Origin: Aphelenchoides besseyi
Lineage: Eukaryota > Nematoda > Chromadorea > Rhabditida > Aphelenchoididae
Length of the DNA stretch: 64,000 nucleotides
Assembly: GCA_024699855.1 (NCBI GenBank)
Contig: JAMPIQ010000002.1
Location: forward strand, 3,906,001-3,970,000
Direction: 5' to 3'
The notes under the pieces were generated by a model. That model had not been told where the DNA came from, made no database searches, and saw nothing but the letters and a program-made list of their open reading frames with translations. The position numbers and the translations under genes were made by a program. Below are positions 55,601 to 64,000 of the stretch, piece by piece. The stretch's first letter is position 1; each line of letters starts with the position of its first letter.

Positions 55601-58600
55601 GTCAACCATTTACGTTTCGTGGTTTGAAAGGAAATGCGGTAATCGTAGTGAAACTTCCTATTGATAGCCTTTTGTTTAGAACAATTTTATCACACGAGAA
55701 GCATGTGAATCGCGTTGTTTAGTAGCCAACAGTAAGTTATTTCTTTTAAATCAAAGTTTATTCTACAAATCAAATTCTCCATCCAACCACTTTTGTATTA
55801 TGATATCCAACTCATAGATCAACAGGTTTTTAAATTGAAGTTTTGGTCGAATCAAAGGTGTCAATGGGAAGCTTTGATTTGTCGAAGCGCATGGATATCG
55901 CAATTCCTGACCCTTAGAGCGAATCCACATGGTTATCTCCATTTTCTCTCCGTCGATCACTGGACACGTACCGTGAAATGAGCCTTCAGCTCGTTCATAA
56001 TTGGAGTTCATGTTCAGCCAAATGATTAGATCACCGGGACGCGCATTCAACAGAATTTCGTTCTTCGGAAAAATTAATCCTGAAACGATTTACATTTGTA
56101 TTCAACGCACTGACCTCCTCCTCTGTCCGCTATATCCAGAACAAACTTCATCGTCGCCATTCGATTGCCCAATCTTTCCAAATCCGGTGACTGGCGAATA
56201 TAATCGAAATGAGGTATCACGTGACCTCCTTCTGTATAAGAAAGTATTTGAAATTGATCGGCCTTATGCATGTCGAAAGCATCAATTCGACGTTGAGCGT
56301 AGTTGTAAAGATCGGTGGTGCTTGTTGATTTGTCGTGTTTAACGTATCTTCCATTCGCCACTCGAGCATCTAGTAAGCTCACATTTGTAGAGCCGCGTGT
56401 GCTAAGCTCGAGCTCGTGCAGATTTATGTCGTCGATGTAGTTCAGCAAATCGGCGATCAGAGAATTGGGCAGAAACTGAGGATAACGGAGAATCGGAGGA
56501 TCTCTGCTGATCACCTCGACATCTATCCACTCCAATTTTACGCGATAGCGATAACAATGCAGAGCTTAAAATACGAAGAATTACACAAATTTGCTGCCTA
56601 CTTTTTCGATTTTGGTCGGGAATCACATTGTAAGTGTTTGCACAAACTTCAAGATACGATCTTTTCCACAGGTTTTGACCCGCAAACTCGAAATCATCTA
56701 GCGATCTTACAAGAATAGAAGAGAACATTAGTAAGAAATAGATCAATAGTTTTGGTTTAATTCTCAGCATTTTTGATACAAAACAAACTACTTGTGAACA
56801 ATTTTATGTTTTCGCCGTTGCATCGCATTCTCGTATTTTTTGTTTGTGCACCTGCGTTTCTAGGAGCGGAAGTCGAAACACGTGTTTAGATAAACGTAGG
56901 ATTTAATTGAGAATTTGAATCGAAAATAATCAGAAAGATCTTTATTCGCACTTGATCACTGCTCAGTCCAATACTCATCAGTATCTTCATCGTCTAGTTC
57001 AATTGGTGGTCGGTATTCAAATCGAAGTTGTCGTTTGTGCTGCTTCTGATCACGAATCAAATCTCTTGCGTTGTAACGTTCGTTTTGAAGATCACATTGA
57101 AGATCGTCTTGAAAGTTGCCGCGAAACCATAAGCTTACTGCTACTTTTTCACCGTCTTCTATTGGACAAGCGGCGTGTAAACAGTTATCTTCGCGTTTAT
57201 CATTCGAATCGGCGTTCATCCAAAGTAACAGATCGCCTGCAATCCATCGTACTTAAAACACTCATGTTATGTTTCACCTTTCTCCGGTTGTATTGTCAAT
57301 TGCAGTTGAGGAAAAACTGTTCCACCACCCCGATTAGCCGTTTGAACGATGAAAAGTGCTGTTGCCATTCGATTTCCGTAAAATTCAAACCAACCACCGT
57401 CGTAACTTCGATGCATTTCGTGCAAATAATCGTAGTGTGGGGCGTAGTGACCAAAAACATTGTAACCAAGAATCAGAAAGTTCTCCGCAACTGCTGGGTT
57501 TATTCTCAATGTTTTTTGGAGCCGTGAGTAAAGAGGCTGAATGACTTCTTCCTGATGTTCTAACCATAGACCATCAGCCACTCGACCACGATAGCCGGCA
57601 GAATACTGATGCCCTTCGACTGTTTGATTTTCCACATCTCTAACTTTGAATCAAACGAGAGACACAATATACGAAACTCACGTCGAGTTTTTGAATGCTT
57701 CGTAAATCTGCCTTGTCGTTTTTGCACCTCCAAACCTGTGGATTCGAACGACAGCCGGTTTTTTGCTGAGTATCTCGAGCTTCAGATAAAAGAAGTGCAA
57801 ATTGAAAACAAGATGACAAGACAAATTCAAAAGCGGTGATGGTTGAAATCTGTTGGAATCAGTGCACATCTTCAAGTAATCCGATTGCCAGGTATTTCTA
57901 ATGTCCTGAAATAGTGGATTGAAAACGTTGTCAACGAGAACACTGCACCTCGTTCTCAAGAAGAACATCAGTGCGATTAGACGTCACTCTGATAATAAGA
58001 GAAAACATGAATGCAATTTGCACCAGAGGTTTCATTGATGAGCGAAATAATTGGACCTCAGAATTCTCACACAATATTTTACTTGTGACCTAAAATGACC
58101 AAAACTTCCCGATTCTGGCGAGCTAAACCGACTGCTTCCTTTCAGCCAGAGATCCGTGCTCCTTCGCGTCTCGAGTACACGGAGTAGGCGATTTGCGGTT
58201 ACAACGTTGGACGTTCAACAGCCAAACACACAAATGCGAACCGTTTGTTTATTTTGGTACGAACGGAAATCAGGTAAACGGTTTCTGCTTTGTAGTTTTA
58301 CATCTGACCGACAACTTTAAATGCAACGTTTTGTGAACTTCTTTCAGAACAACTGGTTATCGTACGAAGAATGCTCTACGCAGTGTATGAGTAGGTTCAC
58401 AGATTACAAAAACTACAGGAACAATTGGATTTCAGTTGCACGCAAACCCGAAGCTTCGATGTCGTCAGTAGCCGTTGTAATCAATCCATGTCCTCATGGA
58501 AACCCACTGACCAAATCTGATGGTCAATTTCGACAATGTCGAGAGTCGAGTCCATGTCCTCGTTCATACTACTGTCACATTGGAGAAACAGAAACGACAA

Positions 58601-61600
58601 CCGTGTGCTGTCCAGCGGATGGTAAAATAATTCCGATTGACCTTTAGATGATCAAAAATCATTTTTAATTTGATTGTTGTGTGCTTGCTTTTGCTGTGCT
58701 TTTTCAATTTACTCATGAGGTTATATACGTTTGCCTTTAGGTACTGATCCTTGTGGACAACCATTGGAGTCGGGAACTGGAGGTGCACGATTGCAACGTT
58801 GGTATTGGAATCAACAAGGGCAATGTTGTCAGCCCTTCAATTACTGTGGACTCAAGGGCACTCAGAACAACTTTTTGTCACGGTATTTCTACGAAATAAT
58901 CACTGTAATAGAATTTGGTTTTTAGACAAGATTGCGAGCGAACATGTTTGGGTCAGTTTATTCGATTACTTGTTACTAACATGTTTGCAACTACTTAACC
59001 TCGTCCTAATTTTGTGCTCTTAACTCACTTTCTTGTTTCTTTATTGTTTGGGTTAGATGGGAGATTGATAGTGGAATTGCGGACTTGTTGGTGTTCGACT
59101 AGTTTTGTGTTGGTCAACGTTTTGAGACGGTTCTCGTTCTGTTGTTGATGAGGCAAAGGGCGAATTGGAAATGAGATTGCTGTTCAAAGGTGTTGGAATT
59201 CATTGTTGTTAAACAAAGGAAATTCGGTTACAGAATTCGATAATCCATGCGCTGGTGGTGCACCAGAGTTGGGAGCCGATTTTAAACCGAAACAATGCGG
59301 AATCTTCAACGAATGTTCAGCAGACAGATGGTGTCATCAAGGGCAAAGTGCAGCGACAACAGTTTGTTGTCCGCATAGAGGTTTTTATGCGAGACGTTGT
59401 CAGAAGACTAGTTTTCAATTGCTTTCTAGTGCGCGATGAACAGATCTGTCAGTTGCCATTGGAGTGCGGTCAAGGAACAGCAAATTTACAACGTTGGTAT
59501 TTCGATTCGAGAAGCGGTTGTTGTCGTCCGTTTATCTATAAAGGTCGATTAGGGAATCAAAATAGCTTTTTGAGTCAACAGGATTGTCAAGCAGCTTGTG
59601 TTGGTAAGATAATGTGCTCATTCTATTCCTCTTCATCTTATTTCTGTGTTCATGGTCGTTTTATTCGTTATCTTAACCAACTAACCTACTAACACCTTAC
59701 CCATCTAACAATTTTAGCCGGTAGTTTGATCAGAGATGTGGAGCCGAAGTTTATCAACGTTTGCCCGTTCGGTATTCCACTTATCAGCGATACAACAAAG
59801 AAGCCAGTGCAATGCACGTTCAATAACGAAGAAGAAGTTTGTGGTGATCGACATTGGTGTCATTTGTCGCTTATACCCGAAGAGAATCAGTGTTGTAGTG
59901 GAGAGCCACGAGCAATTGCCGCTTGTGGAGGTCGAGCGTTATTGGACACGGGAGTTAGTGGACCTGAAGGGATAGATCCAGTTGAAAGATGGATGTACGA
60001 CATAAAGACGGGGATGTGCGTGAACTTCACATTCAACGGACGGGCATCAAATCAAAACAATTTTTTGAACGAAGAAGATTGTTTACAACTGTGCAAGGGT
60101 TTGTGAATAGATTGTGGTGATAGGAATTGTAGTTTGCTTGTTATCCATTGAGTTGTGCTCATGATATTCTTTATTCGATACTTCTTCATTAATTGAATAT
60201 TTAGCTGTAAATCCGTGCAAACTGCCAATTCCATTACCACTTCAACAATGTGTTCCCGGGCCAAATTCGTGTGGCAACAATCCTCAGCTTTATTGCCATG
60301 TTGGTGCTGTTCCACAAACAACCGTCTGTTGTCCGTTGGAAGGCAATCCATGTAGTTTGCCGTTAGATCCGGGAGTTGGTGATGCCCGTCTTGAACGATG
60401 GTTCTATAATGCGGAGATCAACGTCTGTCAACCGTTCACATACGCGGGCTTAAAAGGTACGATAAAATGATAAGCATTCAATAACCCTCTTAAACAGGAA
60501 ATGCGAACAACTATTTGACTCAACTGCAATGTGAAGATCAATGTGTTCCTAATCCTTGTGCTGAAGGTCGACCATTCGTAGGAGCTGATGGCCGACAGCA
60601 AACGTGTTCTGCATCGGCAAGTATGAGCAGTTGTCCAACTGACTATTGGTAAATTTGTTTTTGTATTCGAAATTACAAACAACTGAATTAGGTGTCATAT
60701 CGGTGCAATTCAACAAACGACTGTTTGTTGTCCTGGAGGTGAGTTCATAAATCACTTTTGCATACCTCTTGTTTTTACAGCCAGTCGCAATCCATGTAAT
60801 CTTCCAATGTCGACAGGCGAAGGTGATGCGCAGCTCGAACGTTTCTATTACGATCAAGCATCGAAAACCTGCAAACCATTCCTTTATCGTGGATTAAAAG
60901 GAAACCAAAACAACTTTTTGACAGCTGTAATTGTCAGTTATTGAACTCGTTTAAACTCGTTATTTAGCGTGCATGTCAACTCGCCTGTCAGCCTCTGGAC
61001 AACCCGTGTATTGGACAACCAGCAACCACTCCAACTGGTCAAGTTCTCTTCTGTTCAGCTACAAACAAAGATACATGTCCAGTCAACTTTTGGTAAAAAC
61101 TCTAGGAAAATATTGATTCAAAGATTCTTAGGTGCCATTTGGGTGCAACTCCAGAAACAACCGTTTGCTGTCCCGGAGGTAAGAAAAAAAGACAGGAATT
61201 CTTACTCGCGTGTGTTGCAGCTACAAATCCATGTTCTGTGCCGTTGGCTCCAGGTAATTTAACGATAATGTTCATCTTGACACGTTGACTTTAAGGCACT
61301 GGAAATGCTGGACTTTCACGTTGGTATTACAATCCCGATGAACGTCAATGTGTTCCATTTCAATACAACGGAAAACGTGGAAATCAGGTTAAAATTTGCG
61401 ATTTAAAAACAACTTAACTACTATGTTTTAACGAGTAATTTTGTTGATTTTAGAACAATTTCTTGACTCAATCTCGTAAGTTTGACAAATGCAATTGCTG
61501 TAATAACTCGAAAACATTTAGAATGCGAACGAACTTGTCCCGGTACTTAGATTTTAAGATTTTGGTTTTACAAATCAAAATGTTTTAGAGATGTTGTGTT

Positions 61601-61895
61601 TGCTTTCTATCGACAAAGGAGCATGTAGTGGTCGTCAGACGAGGTACGCGTACAATCGACAAACGGTAAGACTCGCGAACTTGACATATTTCATTCCAAT
61701 TGCAGAGCCAATGTGTTCCCTTCGAGTATACCGGCTGTGGTTAGGAAGAGAGGTTACTGTGATAGCTTACGTTTTTCTTTAGGTGGAAATTTGAACAACT
61801 TTATTAGTCTCGCCAATTGCCAGGTATAAAAATAGTCTAAGGTTCATTTTTATTTCGAACGATTTCAGGAAACTTGTGGTAACGTTGGTTTTTAA
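52640..61895 (+). CDS. Large secreted Kunitz/lustrin multidomain protein
   Basis: Start at 52640 (or in-frame ATG 52661): signal peptide HDLTVFVVFAFCVTGSSAYG, then a Pro/Gln-rich linker. I count 14 Kunitz-type domains (about 53.10, 53.65, 54.14, 54.72, 55.12, 55.53, 58.15, 58.75, 59.45, 59.93, 60.35, 60.79, 61.23 and 61.62 kb), mostly alternating with lustrin-type Cys-rich domains ending YxCHxG...TTVCCP. Introns are about 40 nt except one of 2.4 kb (55732-58145), whose phases match (AAC-A / CC). Ser/Thr/Pro linker at 53380-53580. Stop TAA 61893-61895. Most Kunitz copies keep only four Cys; the last has six. Secreted matrix or protease-inhibitor role is inferred; C. elegans MLT-11 is a comparable moulting protein. 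Confidence 0.88.
55763..56770 (-). CDS. Prolyl 4-hydroxylase alpha-like protein 1 (nested)
   Basis: Fe(II)/2-oxoglutarate dioxygenase that hydroxylates collagen-type prolines in the ER. Exons 56770-56602, 56574-56115 and 56079-55763 with matching phases. Signal peptide MLRIKPKLLIYFLLMFSSIL; then LHCYRYRVKLEWIDVEVISR, RDPPILRYPQFLPNS. The catalytic domain has QILSYTEGGHVIPHFDY (HxD), GNRMATMKFVLDIADRGGGL, FPKNEILLNARPGDLIIWLN, GSFHGTCPV (distal His) and GEKMEITMWI (2-oxoglutarate Lys). No separate peptide-binding domain is visible; about 315 residues, shorter than classical alpha subunits. Lies antisense in the 2.4-kb intron of the Kunitz gene. Confidence 0.85.
56956..57968 (-). CDS. Prolyl 4-hydroxylase alpha-like protein 2 (nested)
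   Basis: Paralogue of the previous gene, about 190 bp upstream of it on the same strand. N-terminal part: NVFNPLFQDIRNTWQSDYLK, LKLEILSKKPAVVRIHRFGG. The next exon (57635 downward) has GRVADGLWLEHQEEVIQPLY, ENFLILGYNVFGHYAPHYDY (HxD), GNRMATALFIVQTANRGGGT. The last exon has GDLLLWMNADSN, NCLHAACPI (distal His), GEKVAVSLWF (Lys) and an acidic tail ending EYWTEQ. All iron and 2-oxoglutarate ligands are present. The start is uncertain: MFFLRTRCS has no good signal peptide, so an upstream exon may be missing. Confidence 0.8.
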
Positions 61896-62540
61896 CAAGA
61901 TCGTCCGTTTGAGCCATTTAGCCAGCAGCTTTGATCTCCGCATAATAAGTTTAATTGTGTAAAAAACGATTGTAAATTTTACGAAATTTTAATTACAAAA
62001 AGTTTTATTGTTTTAACGACACGAAGATTAAACTCATTGTTTCAACTCGGGACCTTAAATGGCATGTCTAGAAAGCAGTGATAAGACAAAACATCAAAAC
62101 TGAAAGAAGAACAATGTCGTACAAAAAAACACAACTCGAAGATGACGGCGTTGTTAGAAGCGTGGGATAGTCGGGAATCGAGGTTGTCAACGGCGGAAAT
62201 CCGGTTACTGTTGATTCGTTAATGAACGGCGAGTTACACAAATCGATGGAGCAACATTTCAGAAGATAGTTGGTGTTTATACCGTCGAGTCGACTACAAC
62301 TACCGGTCGTGTCACAATCGCTGAAAATAAACGTTCAGAAATGAACTGATCTGAGCAACCAACTAAAACACTTGCGAACTATTGATCCTTTGATCTTCGT
62401 ATTCGATGGTCATGCAATTTGCAGCATCAGGACAAGAAATCACGTTTGTTTGTCGACCACGGTTTATTCCTAAAGAATGCAATTGCCATTATTCTATTCG
62501 TAGAGTTCACCTTGAAAACAAGTCAAAGCTTTAGATGTGA
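61896..62540. other. Intergenic; fragmentary coding-like text
   Basis: A short reading MSYKKTQLEDDGVVRSVG (62115 onward) meets a stop; EVVNGGNPVTVDSLMNGELH follows in another frame. This may be a decayed gene; no family recognised. Confidence 0.3.
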
Positions 62541-62542
62541 GT

Positions 62543-62730
62543 ATGGTACACAAACCAATAGAAAGAGACAACCATACGCCACTAATCATTCTCTACTTAG
62601 CACTAGCATTTCAGTCACTAACTTTGCTTTTGTACGGAATTTTCGTCATGAGTTTACAATTCTCGATATTCGAGTTCTTTTCAAGTTCTCGAGGTTTCCA
62701 GCTTTCTATTCATCGCCAACGTGAGTAATC
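62543..62730 (+). CDS. Hypothetical short hydrophobic exon
   Basis: MVHKPIERDNHTPLIILYLA then LAFQSLTLLLYGIFVMSL, SSRGFQLSIHRQ, followed by a GTGAGT donor at 62730. The N-terminus is basic and followed by one TM segment. No acceptor-linked downstream exon was identified. Unrecognised. Confidence 0.3.
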
Positions 62731-63002
62731 ACTTCTCCGCCTTGAGCTTTATTTTGAATTCATTGAAGACTAAAATGTATGGTTGGCCTTTCAATTACAG
62801 TAAGATTTCCCCAATCAAAAGTAAAAACAACCTAATCGAAATCGTAATTAAACAATGAAACAGCAGAACAGAAATGCTGTTGACGCTTCTGTGTTCTTTT
62901 TCTCTGATTCAACGGCGGACGACAAGTTCTACACTCATTGCTTTCCGTGAATTAAAAGATCGTTCCGGCGAACAGAATCCTCTTGTTTCGAAGACGATTG
63001 CC

Positions 63003-64000
63003 ATGAAATTAGTTCGTCTAACTCCGCTTATTGTCCTACTACTCTGCACTGCCATTGATGGAGTTGCTCAGCTTGAAAACAACAATCAAACAACAAATCG
63101 ATTTCCATTTGACCGTCAACGTGAAGTTTTTCAAGAGAAGTTGACTGGAAACTCTCAGCAAAGTGTTTTGGCTTATCAAGCGGCGGCTCGTTACCTCCAT
63201 AATATTCAATTCGGTCTGGATCCGTGTACTCGATTCGGTTCCTTTGTGTGTCCTGGATCAACCTCTAAACGGCAATTGAATGAAGACTACGTATTCACGA
63301 GAGTTGTACACGATTGGACTGGAAGAGACGACGTGAGTGCTGGTAATTCCGACGTCTTGGTTTTGATTCACGTTTTCAGGTTTCAAAAGCAGAAGCAAAT
63401 GTTTTCAGATTCTTTTGGTCGTGTAATGAAAATGCGTCACAGACGATGAACACCGTTGAGTTTTATCATGATACATTAGCAAAGTTTGAAAATCGTACTG
63501 GAATCTCGTTTCCCCTTCTCGATGGATTATCGACGAACCAAAACATCACAATCGATGCGAAGATTTGGGCGAAAGTAGCGGCTTTTCTGAAAACTGAGTT
63601 CAATCACGATTTCTTGATCAACTTCTCAGTTAAAGCCGTGGATAAAGTTGGTCGTGATCGAGACATCTTTTTCCATCAGGCTCAAGATTCACTTCCTGAT
63701 GATTTGGAAGCTTTGGGTGAACGAGTGATGGGACAGAAGTTTCAAAATGTGGATGGAATGTTCGAGAAGATTAAGATGCTGGATTCAATTTTACAACAAC
63801 GACCGAAATCTTCCCATTTAAAGTACTTGAGGTAAGTGTGAAAAACAAGAAGTTGGTTGACATTCCGCAGTTTGAACGCATTAAAGGGCTCGACAGGACC
63901 GTTTTTCATTGAGTACATCGTACAGTTGATCTCTCGTTCAGTTCGTACATTGATGGATCCATTAGATTTGTTTTTCTACGTCGAAAATATTGACGATCTT
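63003..64000 (+). CDS. M13 (neprilysin-like) peptidase family, N-terminal part
   Basis: Start ATG 63003 gives signal peptide MKLVRLTPLIVLLLCTAIDG. Exons 63003-63332, 63380-63831 and 63871 to the window end, with GTGAGT/GTAAGT donors and matching phases. YLHNIQFGLDPCTRFGSFVC fits the M13 N-terminal Cys motif (DPCxDFxxYxCG), and the long helical text after it (AKIWAKVAAFLKTEFNHDF, FFHQAQDSLPDDLEALGERV) fits the M13_N domain. The zinc site HExxH lies beyond the window, so it is unknown whether the enzyme is catalytic. Many nematode members are secreted or membrane-bound. Confidence 0.7.

Noticed and set aside
56416..57544. Plus-strand ORFs between the Kunitz exons
   Set aside because: They are antisense to the two prolyl hydroxylase genes, whose catalytic motifs and splice phases are clear.
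1..64000. CRISPR arrays, prokaryotic operons, rRNA genes
   Set aside because: Spliced genes throughout, no regular direct-repeat/spacer pattern, no Shine-Dalgarno-led gene series and no rRNA-like conserved cores seen.

Overview
The window is nematode nuclear DNA. The evidence is a cuticle-collagen gene with the nematode N-terminal domain and Gly-X-Y blocks, a large secreted Kunitz/lustrin gene, serpentine chemoreceptor-like genes, very short (about 40 nt) GT-AG introns with TTTCAG acceptors, and a BEL/Pao retroelement, Helitrons and a Tc1-like element. I could not name the species. All exon structures were spliced by eye.

Layout. 1-683: 5' part of a cuticle collagen (-). 2350-3841: complete pepsin-family aspartic protease (-). 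4694-9264: a Helitron-associated module followed by decayed genes. 9265-24643: a very large imperfect inverted repeat. Its two arms (9265-14601 and 18901-24643) each carry a DNA2-like helicase and two serpentine-receptor genes; a 4.3-kb spacer holds an unknown gene 'Y' and a Helitron with a Ulp1-type protease domain. The right arm runs into an assembly gap (24644-24743). 24744-26764: a second, smaller inverted repeat built from a Helitron (PIF1-like) helicase. 26895-27998: DHHC palmitoyltransferase. 28505-29482: internally deleted Tc1-like element. 31654-40212: full-length env-bearing BEL/Pao element with identical 230-bp LTRs. 40230-41617 and 48908-49195: a small two-exon membrane-protein family. 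42340-47634: a third Helitron module, with the helicase half of the element. 49369-50748: membrane protein with a YNLRSR motif and a hydrophobic C-terminal tail. 52640-61895: secreted protein with 14 Kunitz and many lustrin-type domains. Two prolyl 4-hydroxylase-like genes (55763-57968, -) lie inside one of its introns. 63003-end: start of an M13 (neprilysin-like) gene.

Themes. The left end and the right 12 kb hold genes that plausibly work in cuticle or secreted matrix: collagen, prolyl hydroxylases, Kunitz/lustrin protein and secreted peptidases. The middle 45 kb is mobile-element and duplication territory in which most coding copies are broken. A recurring module, Helitron 5' region / gene Y / repeat X, occurs three times; Y and X encode related but unrecognised domains. 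The two palindrome arms are only a few per cent diverged and have decayed differently. The palindrome and the Y/X family are the most unusual features. Several frame breaks, including five of the same sign in an element with identical LTRs, could be residual assembly indels.
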